Source: Dinoroseobacter sp049800835 (GTDB lineage: Bacteria; Pseudomonadota; Alphaproteobacteria; Rhodobacterales; Rhodobacteraceae). Taken from it: DNA of 64,000 bases. The position numbers and the translations under genes are program-made. Positions 17,644 through 26,079 of the stretch are shown here, piece by piece (the first letter of the stretch is position 1; each line of letters begins with the position of its first letter). Under the pieces are notes generated by a model. The model was given only the letters and a program-made list of their open reading frames with translations, did no database searches and was not told the DNA's origin. The DNA is taken from the NCBI RefSeq assembly GCF_049800835.1, contig NZ_JBNAFU010000007.1:166810-230809 (forward strand), written 5' to 3'.

Positions 17644-18623
17644 CGCCCCTGCGCGACGCCATCGCGAAGAACAGCTTTGCCGTCTTCGGACGCGCGGGCA
17701 TGGATCTCTTTCCCGACCCGCCCGGAACAAGAACCCGCGAGGCGGCGCAAATGTCGTGCGATCTGGGCGGCTCTTCGGCCAATATCGCGGCGGGCCTTTG
17801 CAAGTTCGGGGCACGCGCGGCGTTGATCACGTCCGTCTCCGATGACGCGGTCGGGTGGTTCTGTTTGACAAGGCTGCACCACTATGGCGTCGAAACCACG
17901 TATGTGAGGCGCATTTCAGGAGAATACCGCACATCCCTTGCGGTGTATGAAAGCCGGGTCGAGGACCACCAATCGGTCATTTATCGCAACGGGGCCGCCG
18001 ATTTTCAGGTGACGCGCGAAGATGTGGATGCGGTGCCGCTGGCAGATTTTGGCGCTTTCATCACCGCAGGCACTGTCTTTGCCGCAGACCCATCGCGTGA
18101 CGCGGCATTTCATGCCTTTGACAAGGCACATGCAGCCGGGCTGCCAGTGTTGTTCGACATTGACTATCGCCCGTACTCCTGGCCCTCGGCAGAGGTCGCG
18201 GCAGACGTGTTGTCCCGGGCCGGAGATGCGAGCGATATGATTGTCGGAAATGACGAGGAATTCGGTTTCATGGCCGGCGACATGGCCAAAGGCCTGCAAA
18301 AAGCACAGGATCTCGCCAGCGAGGCTGATCGCCTGATCGTCTACAAGATGGGGGAAAAGGGTGCGATCACCTTCTACCGGGGGCAGGAGATCAAGACCGG
18401 GATCTATGAAGTGACCGCCCTTAAACCTACGGGCGCGGGCGACAGCTTCATGGCAGGGCTGCTGTCGGGACTGGCGTCGGGATTGGACTTGCGTGACGCT
18501 GTCCTGCGCGGTTCGGCCTGTGCTGCGATCGTCGTCGCGCGGCCCGGCTGTGCCCCTGCCATGCCCACCGAAGACCAGCTGAAAGCCTTTTTGTCCGACC
18601 ACCCCGGCCCAAGTGCTGCCTGA
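17640..18623 (+). CDS. iolC: 5-dehydro-2-deoxygluconokinase (PfkB family)
   Basis: A 327-residue ribokinase-fold kinase that phosphorylates 2-deoxy-5-keto-gluconate. PfkB signature 1 is near LGGSSANIAAGLCKFG, and signature 2 is TGAGDSFMAGLLSG, whose Asp is the catalytic base. The start overlaps the iolD stop (ATGA). In many proteobacteria IolC is fused to an aldolase-like domain. Here it stands alone, and a separate IolJ-like aldolase is encoded two genes downstream. Confidence 0.92.
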   Translation: MTPLRDAIAKNSFAVFGRAGMDLFPDPPGTRTREAAQMSCDLGGSSANIAAGLCKFGARAALITSVSDDAVGWFCLTRLHHYGVETTYVRRISGEYRTSLAVYESRVEDHQSVIYRNGAADFQVTREDVDAVPLADFGAFITAGTVFAADPSRDAAFHAFDKAHAAGLPVLFDIDYRPYSWPSAEVAADVLSRAGDASDMIVGNDEEFGFMAGDMAKGLQKAQDLASEADRLIVYKMGEKGAITFYRGQEIKTGIYEVTALKPTGAGDSFMAGLLSGLASGLDLRDAVLRGSACAAIVVARPGCAPAMPTEDQLKAFLSDHPGPSAA

Positions 18624-18637
18624 CCGGAGACCAGCCC

Positions 18638-19480
18638 ATGCATATCGCGCCACATGACAACCGGAACACGCCCATCGTCGATGAGGAAAACGATCTGGTG
18701 CCGCTGAACTTCTTCAATATCGTGAAACTGCGCAAAGGCGAGATTTTCGACAGCGAGGTGCCCGGCTATGAGACATGCGTCGTGCCCGCAACCGGGCTGG
18801 TAACCGTCAGGGTCGGCAGTTTCCGGGTGAAGGATATCGGCGGGCGCGGCGTTGACGTCTGGGATGGTGAGCCCGAAGGCGTCTATGTGCCCTCCGGTCA
18901 GCCGGCGCAGATCATCTGTCAGTCCGATACGGCAGAGGTGTTCATCGCAGGCGCAAAGTACGAGCAGGTTCTGGAGCCTTTTGCGGTGCGCGCCGACGAT
19001 CTCGATCTGGTGCAATATGGATCGGACGACACCAAGACGCACCGCAAGATAAAACACATACTCGGCCAGAAACAGGCAGGTCGCGTGGGCCGCCTGCTGG
19101 TCAGCGAGCTCTACACGGTCGGTCAGGGCGGCTGGTCGGGCTTTCCCGCGCACAAACACGACACGGACCGCCTGCCGGACGAAACGCGGCATGACGAGAC
19201 CTACAATTTCCGCTTTCGGCCAAACCACGGCTCCGGGCTGCAACTCCTGCAACGCGAAGACGGCGACGTCGGGGAGGCGTATCATATCGTGGACGGGTCC
19301 ACGGTCTGCATCGACAAGGGATATCACCCCTGCGTGGTGATGCCGGGCTACGAGATGTACTACTTTACCATCCTCGGCGGGCTTTCCCAACGCCCGCTGG
19401 TCCAGTACTTCCAACCCACCCATGCAGAGCAGTTGCATACGATCCCCGGGATCCTCGACATGGTTGCAAAATTCAAATGA
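18638..19480 (+). CDS. Divergent KduI/IolB family isomerase (second IolB-like protein)
   Basis: A 280-residue cupin-type protein. The C-terminal half keeps IolB features: GFPAHKHDTDRLPDE (metal ligands), DETYNFRFRPNHGSG, CIDKGYHPCVV and YYFTILGG. The N-terminal half does not resemble the canonical copy at 7306-8115. It lies in the iolD operon, 14 nt after iolC, and overlaps the aldolase start. Either this or the other copy may do the classical step while the second handles a different uronate. Family assignment is firm; substrate is open. Confidence 0.8.
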   Translation: MHIAPHDNRNTPIVDEENDLVPLNFFNIVKLRKGEIFDSEVPGYETCVVPATGLVTVRVGSFRVKDIGGRGVDVWDGEPEGVYVPSGQPAQIICQSDTAEVFIAGAKYEQVLEPFAVRADDLDLVQYGSDDTKTHRKIKHILGQKQAGRVGRLLVSELYTVGQGGWSGFPAHKHDTDRLPDETRHDETYNFRFRPNHGSGLQLLQREDGDVGEAYHIVDGSTVCIDKGYHPCVVMPGYEMYYFTILGGLSQRPLVQYFQPTHAEQLHTIPGILDMVAKFK

Positions 19481-20322
19481 CGCGCGCAACGCTCAAGGAT
19501 GTTCTGACGCCTGCGCTCAGGGAGGGGTACGCCGTGGCGGGCCTCGTCTGCCTCGGCTGGGAAGACATGCGGGCTTTTGCCCGCGCGGCGGAGGCGGAGG
19601 GACTCCCGGTCATCCTGCAGGCAGGTCCGTCTTGCCGAAAGCACACTCCTCTGCCCGTTCTGGGCAAGATGTTCTCCACCCTCGCGGAAAGCGTTGCTGT
19701 CCCGGTCGTTGCGCATCTCGATCACGGTTACGCGGCAGAGGAGTGTCGCATCGCCATTGACTGCGGCTTCACCTCCGTCATGTTTGACGGCTCGCGTCTG
19801 CCTGTTGGACAGAACATCGCGGAAACAGGCGCTATCGTTCAGATGGCACATGCTGCCGGGGTCTCCTGTGAGGGCGAGATTGGATTTGTCGGCTATGCCG
19901 AGGGCGAAACCTCGCGCGGGACCGATCCAGACGAGGCCGCACGCTTCGCGCGTGAAACCGGCGTGGACGCAATGGCGATTTCCGTTGGTAACGTGCATTT
20001 GCAACAGAACCAGGAAGGCGGGCTCGATGAGCCGCGCCTGCGCGCCATCGAAGCGGTCACGGACGTTCCTCTGGTCATCCATGGCGGCTCAGGCGTTCCG
20101 GGGCCTCAACGCGCAGCGCTCGCGCGGTCCAGTCGAATCTGCAAGTTCAACATCGGCACTGAGTTGCGGATGGTTTTCGGCCACGCCCTGCGGGAAGCGA
20201 TCGCGCGTGATCCCGACGTCTTTGACCGGGTAACACTTCTGAGTGAGGTCGAAGCGCCGCTTGAGGCCGCCGCGCGCGCTGCGATCCGGGGCATCGGTCC
20301 TGACCACAGGAGGGCCGCATGA
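19477..20322 (+). CDS. iolJ: Class II aldolase, IolJ-like (6-phospho-5-dehydro-2-deoxygluconate aldolase)
   Basis: A 281-residue Zn-dependent class II aldolase. VVAHLDHG carries the Zn-binding His and catalytic Asp. EGEIGFVG and VIHGGSGVPG are the second metal region and phosphate loop, and FNIGTELR closes the barrel. It starts by overlapping the IolB-like stop (ATGA) and ends overlapping iolG. In the iol pathway it would split the phosphorylated deoxyketogluconate into dihydroxyacetone phosphate and malonate semialdehyde. A tagatose/fructose-bisphosphate substrate is possible, but the context favours IolJ. Confidence 0.82.
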   Translation: MTRATLKDVLTPALREGYAVAGLVCLGWEDMRAFARAAEAEGLPVILQAGPSCRKHTPLPVLGKMFSTLAESVAVPVVAHLDHGYAAEECRIAIDCGFTSVMFDGSRLPVGQNIAETGAIVQMAHAAGVSCEGEIGFVGYAEGETSRGTDPDEAARFARETGVDAMAISVGNVHLQQNQEGGLDEPRLRAIEAVTDVPLVIHGGSGVPGPQRAALARSSRICKFNIGTELRMVFGHALREAIARDPDVFDRVTLLSEVEAPLEAAARAAIRGIGPDHRRAA

Positions 20323-21305
20323 TCCGTTTCGGCATCCTCGGCTGCGGACGGATCGGACAGGTTCATGCGCGGACCCTGCACCGGCTTCGCGGGGCAAGGG
20401 TGGCTGCGGTATCGGACGCGATGCCACTGGCAGCGGAAACACTGGCGGAGGAGGTCGGCGCCGAGGTGCGCGCGTCAGATGCGATCCTGTCCGCAGGGGA
20501 CATCGACGCAATTGCGATCTGTACGCCGACAGACACGCATGCCGATCTGATCGAAGCCGCGGCGCATGCTGGAAAACCGGTGTTCTGCGAGAAGCCCATC
20601 GATCTGGATATCGACCGCGTTAAAGCCTGCCTGGAAACCGTGGCCGCAACCGGTACGCCGTTGCTGGTTGGGTTTCAAAGGCGCTTTGATCCGCATTTCA
20701 GGGCGCTGAAAGACGCGCTGACCGCCGGCAGGATCGGCCGGATCGAACAGATCATGATCACCAGTCGGGACCCCGGCCCGCCACCGCTGGATTACATCAA
20801 ACGCTCTGGCGGGCAGTTTCGGGACATGACGATCCATGATTTTGACATGGCCCGTTTTCTGCTTGATGGCCCCATAACGCGGGTCTTGGCTGTGGGCGGG
20901 GCGCTGGTCGATCCTGCCATAGGATCCGCAGGCGACACCGACACCGCGACGGTTCTGATGGAGACAACGACAGGCGCGCAGGTCGTCATCACGAATTCAC
21001 GGCGCGCGACCTATGGGTACGACCAGCGTGTCGAAGTGCTGGGCAGCGACGGGATGCTACAGGTGGGCAATCAGCCTGAAACAGCGCTTAGAACAGCCAC
21101 CTCGTCCGGGTTTGAGCACCCTGTCCTGCTGGACTTTTTCATGGTCCGCTACAAGGACGCCTACGCCAACGAAATGCGCGCGTTCATGGACATGGTCGAG
21201 ACAGGCGCCCCCCCACCGGTCAGCGGGCAGGATGGATTGGAAGCCCTGCGCCTGGCAGATGCGGCGGACCGGTCCGCGCGCAGTGGCGCGTGGGTTGTTC
21301 TCTAG
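20319..21305 (+). CDS. iolG: Inositol 2-dehydrogenase
   Basis: A 328-residue Gfo/Idh/MocA enzyme for the first step, myo-inositol to 2-keto-myo-inositol with NAD. The Rossmann motif is GILGCGRIGQVHA and the catalytic motif VFCEKPID. The segment FQRRFDPHF and the D-M-T-I-H-D-F-D block, with its Asp/His pair, match IolG closely. Overlap with the upstream aldolase stop puts it last in the iol operon. Of the three Gfo-type genes here this is the best iolG. Confidence 0.92.
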   Translation: MIRFGILGCGRIGQVHARTLHRLRGARVAAVSDAMPLAAETLAEEVGAEVRASDAILSAGDIDAIAICTPTDTHADLIEAAAHAGKPVFCEKPIDLDIDRVKACLETVAATGTPLLVGFQRRFDPHFRALKDALTAGRIGRIEQIMITSRDPGPPPLDYIKRSGGQFRDMTIHDFDMARFLLDGPITRVLAVGGALVDPAIGSAGDTDTATVLMETTTGAQVVITNSRRATYGYDQRVEVLGSDGMLQVGNQPETALRTATSSGFEHPVLLDFFMVRYKDAYANEMRAFMDMVETGAPPPVSGQDGLEALRLADAADRSARSGAWVVL

Positions 21306-21540
21306 CTGTTCGCCTGAAAATCGCTCACCTGCGACCAAATGGTGCCCGTTTCGTGATCGATTTTTTTGCGGTTGCAGCATTCATGAAGAAAACCTTTTGA
21401 CCTAAGGCGATTCTGGTGAATGGGTAGAGTCAGGCAGCAACGACGCTGCGAGCCTGTTATCAGGTCTCTGCCCCGGGCAACGATGCTCATTCCCGATTTT
21501 CGTGCGAAACGCACGAACGACCGAATGGACATGATCGTTG
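21306..21540 (+). promoter_or_regulatory. Promoter/leader of the multihaem operon, with inverted repeat at 21499-21517
   Basis: The 235-nt gap has no coding potential that I can support. It contains TTCGTGCG-aaa-CGCACGAA, a perfect 8-bp inverted repeat with a 3-nt spacer, ending 23 nt upstream of the ATG. It could be an operator or a 5' UTR hairpin. I found no convincing FNR (TTGAT-N4-ATCAA) box. AT-rich stretches near 21358-21400 could hold a promoter. Confidence 0.45.
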
Positions 21541-23523
21541 ATGGGTGATCCCCTTTCTAGTTCTGCAATTCGCGCGACAGCCCGAGCCCCCGTGGTCATT
21601 ATCGGCGGCGGGCCTGTCGGCATCAGGGCCGCGCAGGAGTTGTCGCGCCGGGGCATTCAGGTGCTGGTTCTGAGTGCAGAAAGCGTTCTGCCCTACAATC
21701 GCGTACAACTCACACCTCTGTTGTGCGGCGATGTTCAGTTTGGCCGGATTTCTCTCATCGATGCGGACGACCGTGATCTGCCGTTTGATGTTCAACTGGG
21801 CCAACGCGTTGTGCGAATTGATCGCGACGCAAGGACGGTGATGACCGCAGATGGCGGGGTCTGGCCCTATGACACGCTGATCCTCGCCACCGGCTCGCAC
21901 GCATTCGTCCCGGGCATTCCAGGCAAGGACAAACCTGGTGTGTACACCTTTCGAACAGCGGACGACGCTTCCGCCCTGATCGCGAGGTCGTTCTCGGCGC
22001 GCAGGGTCGCGGTGATCGGCGGCGGGCTGCTGGGCCTCGAAGCTGCGCGCGGCATGCGTCAGCGCAGTTGTGACGTGACGGTTGCCGAGCACGAGTCGCA
22101 CCTGATGCCACGGCAACTGGACAAGGCAGGCGGCGCGCGCCTTGCCGCAAATATCGAAGCTCTTGGTGTAAACGTCATCACGGGCTGCGCAGTCAAGGAG
22201 ATTACCGGAACGCACCGGGTCGAGGGGCTTGCCCTTGCCGACGGGCGGCATGTGACCTGCGATACCGTGATCATCTGCACAGGTGTACGTCCCAACATTG
22301 CGCTTGCGCGGGACAACGGCCTCGCCTTCCACCGCGGGATTGTCGTCGGCGACCAGATGCAGACCAGCGATCCGTCGATCTATGCGATCGGCGAATGCGC
22401 TGAACATCGCGACCTGCTTTATGGCCTGGTCGGGCCGGGCTACGCGCAAGCCGAGGTGGCCGCGGCAACGATTGCCGGAACGCCCGACCGGTTTGACGAG
22501 GTTGCCCCGACAACCAAGCTGAAGGTTATCGGGGCGGATGTCTTTTCGGCCGGAGCAATCGAGCAGCTTGAAGTCGGTCTGAACGTCCGCAGCCATGTCT
22601 GGCAGGAAGGCACCGCGTACCGCCGGATTTTTGTCGAGCGCGGCAAGCTGGTTGGTGCCTTGGCCGTGGGGAAATGGGATCAGGCCAGCCGCGCGCAGGA
22701 TGCGGTACACGAGGGCGCAACGGTTTATCCATGGATGCTCTATCGCTTCCGCAAGACGGGGCTTCTGTGGACCGAAGAAGACATCCCCGCCGCCGACATG
22801 CCTGCTCACGCCACCTTGTGCAACTGCACCGGTGTCACCTGCGGGCAGGTCCGTAAGGCAATTGGTGCGGGCTGCGGATCGGTCGAAGCGATCGGCGAGA
22901 CGACCGGCGCAGGCACGGTTTGCGGCACCTGCCGTCCCCTGATGGCCGAAGTGATCGATGCGGGCGCGGGCCCGCAACCACAGCCACTGTGGAAACCGGT
23001 GCTCGGGCTTTCGGCGGTGGCTCTCCTCGCCGCGATATGGCCACTGCTTGGGGGCAACGTTCCGCTTCCAACCTCCTATGACGCCGACAGCCTTCGCGTG
23101 TGGCTTTGGCAGGACAACATCGTCAAGCAATGGAGCGGGTTCATCCTGCTGGGACTGACCGTCGCCGCTTTGGTCATCGGGCTGCGCAAACGCGTGCGCC
23201 TGCTGGATCGGCTCGGCAGCTTCGATGCGTGGCGTCTCGTCCATCTCGGGATTGGTGTTGCGACCATTGCCGCACTGTTCGCACATACCGGCTTCAGCCT
23301 TGGTAGCGGATGGAACTTCGCATTGGGGGCGACGTTTTCCGCGATGGCACTGACCGGGGCGCTTGCCGGTGTGGCCACCGGAGGCGAGCACGAACTACGT
23401 GCGCATGGCATCGGCACCTCCCGAAAGCCGCCCCGCAAACTGCCTGTCTGGGCTCATATCCTCCTTCTCTGGCCGCTGCCTGCACTGATCGCGTTTCATG
23501 TGCTGGCGTCCTACGCTTTCTAG
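21541..23523 (+). CDS. NirB-like FAD/NAD(P)H oxidoreductase with [2Fe-2S] BFD domain and diheme-type membrane domain
   Basis: A 660-residue multidomain protein. Residues about 15-320 are a pyridine-nucleotide oxidoreductase (VVIIGGGPVGIRAAQEL for FAD, VAVIGGGLLGLEAARGM for NAD(P)H), with the NirB-like segment YNRVQLTPLL. A BFD-type [2Fe-2S] domain has Cys427, Cys429, Cys461 and Cys464. The C-terminal 170 residues hold about five membrane helices. Two of them carry H-x13-H pairs (His568/582 and His639/653), the arrangement that holds two stacked b haems in cytochrome b and ferric reductases. It probably moves electrons from cytoplasmic NAD(P)H across the membrane. The ATG at 21541 is preferred to the adjacent TTG. 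Confidence 0.8.
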   Translation: MGDPLSSSAIRATARAPVVIIGGGPVGIRAAQELSRRGIQVLVLSAESVLPYNRVQLTPLLCGDVQFGRISLIDADDRDLPFDVQLGQRVVRIDRDARTVMTADGGVWPYDTLILATGSHAFVPGIPGKDKPGVYTFRTADDASALIARSFSARRVAVIGGGLLGLEAARGMRQRSCDVTVAEHESHLMPRQLDKAGGARLAANIEALGVNVITGCAVKEITGTHRVEGLALADGRHVTCDTVIICTGVRPNIALARDNGLAFHRGIVVGDQMQTSDPSIYAIGECAEHRDLLYGLVGPGYAQAEVAAATIAGTPDRFDEVAPTTKLKVIGADVFSAGAIEQLEVGLNVRSHVWQEGTAYRRIFVERGKLVGALAVGKWDQASRAQDAVHEGATVYPWMLYRFRKTGLLWTEEDIPAADMPAHATLCNCTGVTCGQVRKAIGAGCGSVEAIGETTGAGTVCGTCRPLMAEVIDAGAGPQPQPLWKPVLGLSAVALLAAIWPLLGGNVPLPTSYDADSLRVWLWQDNIVKQWSGFILLGLTVAALVIGLRKRVRLLDRLGSFDAWRLVHLGIGVATIAALFAHTGFSLGSGWNFALGATFSAMALTGALAGVATGGEHELRAHGIGTSRKPPRKLPVWAHILLLWPLPALIAFHVLASYAF

Positions 23524-23532
23524 GGAGATCTG

Positions 23533-25023
23533 ATGCGCAACCGCCTCCTCTGGATTGTCTGGATCGTCGGAACGCTGGCTCTGGCCGCCACAGCCACTGC
23601 GAAGCTGTACGTGGGCGGCGATCGGACAGCGTTCATGCCGGGCGAAACAACGGGCGTGCACCACCAGATCGAGATGTCGTGCGAAACGTGCCATACCTCC
23701 AAGCCGTTTGCGAAGCAGTCGAAGATCCGCAAGGACATCAACAAGACCTGCACCAGTTGCCACAAGGATGAGCTGGACGAGGCCGATGACAGCCACCCGA
23801 TCAAGAAGTTCAAGAACCCCCGCATGGCGGCCTATTGGGAACGGATCGATGCGCGTTTCTGCACGTCGTGCCATACGGAGCATCAACCGGAGGTCACGCT
23901 CGCTGGTCTGGTCACGCTGCCGGGGGATTTCTGCGTTGCGTGTCACTCCGAGGGCGAACAGGACGTGCGGGTGAACAGACCCAGCCACGCGGGCCTTGGA
24001 TATGAGACATGCTCGAGCGCAGGGTGCCACAATTTCCATGACAACAGAGCGATCTACGAGGATTATCTCGTCAAGCACGCGAACCAGCCTTGGCTGAGCG
24101 AAAGTCCCGTCCATGGGCCCGCCGCCCTGGCTGGGGAGCGCCCACGCCCGGTCGCGGATGAGATCGCGGCGTACATCGCACAACTCGATGCTCCGGAGCC
24201 ACATCAGAACGCGCAGGTTGCCGAGCATTGGGCAGCATCCGCGCACGCTTCGGGTGAGGTTGGATGCGCAAGCTGCCATGCGCCCAAAGCAGAGACCGAA
24301 GCAGAAATCGCCGCCAATTGGGTGGAAGCCCCGACCGAAGCGGTGTGCGCGTCCTGTCACAAGGCAGAGGCCAAGACCTTTGCCCTGGGACGGCACGGCA
24401 TGCGCCGCCATCCCGAGCTTGCAAAGCCCCGCACTGCGAAGAAACAACTCAAGAACCTGGGCATCAAGAAACCGGATGACGCGCTTGTTGCGACACTGGA
24501 CGCCTACATCACCGATGTGGTACCGCCGCCTTTGATGAGCACGGCAGAAGCGCGCGTCGCGCTCCACCCGGAGGCCAAGGGGCGGGAGCTGACCTGCATG
24601 AGTTGCCACGCCCCGCACGAACAGGACCTGAAGTTTGCGGCCGTGGAAGCGTGCACGAGTTGTCATGCCGATGATCACACGAACGCATACAAAGACAGCC
24701 CCCACCATGATTTATGGCAGGCAGAACTGGCGGGCGATGCGCCCATCGGATCGGGTGTGACCTGCGCGACGTGCCACATGCCCCAGACCGTCAAGGGGGA
24801 AACGGTCACAACAAACCACAATCAGAACGACACTTTACGCCCGAATGAGAAAATGATCCGCCCGGTTTGCATGGAGTGCCACAGCCTCGAGTTTTCGATC
24901 GACGCCTTGGCCGATGCAGACCTTGTTGCGCGGAATTTCTCGGGCAAACCAGATCGCCACATCGAAAGCATCGATTGGGCGGTAAAACGCGTGGACCAGC
25001 CGGACGAAGGCGCCAACCAATGA
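23533..25023 (+). CDS. Undecahaem cytochrome c (11 haem-binding motifs)
   Basis: A 496-residue exported cytochrome. Hydrophobic residues 5-23 form a signal peptide or anchor. Ten CXXCH motifs have their first Cys at 50, 73, 110, 134, 245, 272, 355, 374, 411 and 446, and one CX4CH (CSSAGCH) begins at 160. Many extra His residues could act as distal ligands. No known catalytic signature (such as the NrfA CXXCK) is present, so it may be an electron conduit or an unrecognised reductase. It starts 9 nt after the membrane oxidoreductase, which should hand it electrons. Confidence 0.85.
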   Translation: MRNRLLWIVWIVGTLALAATATAKLYVGGDRTAFMPGETTGVHHQIEMSCETCHTSKPFAKQSKIRKDINKTCTSCHKDELDEADDSHPIKKFKNPRMAAYWERIDARFCTSCHTEHQPEVTLAGLVTLPGDFCVACHSEGEQDVRVNRPSHAGLGYETCSSAGCHNFHDNRAIYEDYLVKHANQPWLSESPVHGPAALAGERPRPVADEIAAYIAQLDAPEPHQNAQVAEHWAASAHASGEVGCASCHAPKAETEAEIAANWVEAPTEAVCASCHKAEAKTFALGRHGMRRHPELAKPRTAKKQLKNLGIKKPDDALVATLDAYITDVVPPPLMSTAEARVALHPEAKGRELTCMSCHAPHEQDLKFAAVEACTSCHADDHTNAYKDSPHHDLWQAELAGDAPIGSGVTCATCHMPQTVKGETVTTNHNQNDTLRPNEKMIRPVCMECHSLEFSIDALADADLVARNFSGKPDRHIESIDWAVKRVDQPDEGANQ

Positions 25024-25071
25024 CCGACCGGCCACGCATCCTGAAACGACTAGCCCCAGGAGATGCTGAAT

Positions 25072-25638
25072 ATGGGTGTTAAATTCGGAAAAATCAAAGC
25101 CGCAGTTCTGTGCGGCACCATGGCCGCAACGGCAATGCCTGCGCAGGCGGAAATGGACTACGAAACGGTGACGGACCTGTTGCATCTGGTGATGAGTTCG
25201 GACCGTACGGTCTATACGCGCATGATCGTCAACCGCCTTGCCGTCGAAGAGAAGGTCATCAAAGCCTCCGAACATTTCAAGGACGACAAGGCTCTTGTTC
25301 TGCCCGCGCAGATGTTCCGTTTTGGCGCCGAAATGGTCGCAGAGGAAACCGACGAGTTTTCGTACTCGCTGCTGTCGCTTTGGCCGATCAACAAGCAGAA
25401 CGCGCCGACGACGGACATGGAAAAAGAAGGTCTGGAATACATTGCCGCGAACCCGGGCGAGAATTTCTACGGTGAAGAAGAACTGGGCGGCACGACCTAT
25501 TTTACCGCCGTGTACCCGGACATCGCCGTGGCCACGGCCTGCTACGCCTGCCACAACGATCACAAGGACAGCCCCAAGACCGATTTCGAGGCTGGCGACG
25601 TGATGGGCGGTGTGGTCATCCGGATCCCGATGGACTGA
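25072..25638 (+). CDS. Tll0287-like (DUF3365) haem-binding periplasmic protein
   Basis: A 188-residue exported protein with a signal peptide ending near AQA-EMDY. It carries one CYACH haem motif close to the C-terminus, in the usual DUF3365/Tll0287 setting (ATACYACHNDH, then GDVMGGVVIRIP). Start ATG 25072 is set by AGGAGA eight bases upstream, rather than ATG 25063, which overlaps that site. Family members are haem sensors or small cytochromes, often fused to signalling modules; this is a free-standing version. Its stop overlaps the next start (TGATG). Confidence 0.82.
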   Translation: MGVKFGKIKAAVLCGTMAATAMPAQAEMDYETVTDLLHLVMSSDRTVYTRMIVNRLAVEEKVIKASEHFKDDKALVLPAQMFRFGAEMVAEETDEFSYSLLSLWPINKQNAPTTDMEKEGLEYIAANPGENFYGEEELGGTTYFTAVYPDIAVATACYACHNDHKDSPKTDFEAGDVMGGVVIRIPMD

Positions 25639-26075
25639 TGCGCAGCGCATGTCTCCTGCTGATGGTTCTGGCAAGCCCCGGTCTTGCCGCGGACCCCGCC
25701 CCCTCGGACCGAGGAATGGAAGGGTTCGTGACAGTGGACCGGTTGCCCGTCCCCTCAGATCCCGTCTTGGCACGTGGCCGCGAGATCTGGGGGGGAACCT
25801 GTCAGAACTGCCACGGAGGAGACAGCCTGACCGGGGCGCCCAAGGTCACATCCACGCGGGCTTGGGCGCCGCGCATCGATCAGGGCATGGAGGTTCTGAT
25901 CGAGCATGCCATCAACGGGTTCATCGGACCTCGCTACACCGAAATGCCCGCGCGTGGCGGCAAAGAAGACCTGAGCGATACAGCCGTCAGTTCGGCTGTC
26001 GCCTTTATGGTTTGGGCCAGCGGCGGGGCAGAGATAGCCACCGCCTTTGCCCAATCCCTTACCGAGAAGGACTAA
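25638..26075 (+). CDS. Monohaem class I cytochrome c
   Basis: A 145-residue periplasmic cytochrome with a short signal peptide (LLLMVLASPGLAADP). One haem motif, CQNCH, lies at about residues 54-58. The likely axial Met is in YTEMPARGG, and a C-terminal helix follows (SAVAFMVWAS). It is translationally coupled to the Tll0287-like gene and 4 nt upstream of the globin gene. It would shuttle electrons between the multihaem protein and another periplasmic partner. Confidence 0.87.
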   Translation: MRSACLLLMVLASPGLAADPAPSDRGMEGFVTVDRLPVPSDPVLARGREIWGGTCQNCHGGDSLTGAPKVTSTRAWAPRIDQGMEVLIEHAINGFIGPRYTEMPARGGKEDLSDTAVSSAVAFMVWASGGAEIATAFAQSLTEKD

Positions 26076-26079
26076 ATCC

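Noticed and set aside
21358..21420. Possible FNR/NnrR-type box (TTGAC near 21397) before the multihaem operon
   Set aside because: The second half-site does not match TTGAT-N4-ATCAA or related boxes; too degenerate to report as a feature.
21487..23391. Minus-strand frame of 634 codons opposite the NirB-like gene
   Set aside because: The translation is low in hydrophobic patterning and lacks any motif, whereas the plus-strand protein has FAD, NAD, [2Fe-2S] and membrane features in order.
23395..24708. Minus-strand frame of 437 codons opposite the multihaem cytochrome
   Set aside because: No motif is visible in it, and eleven haem motifs are read on the opposite strand.
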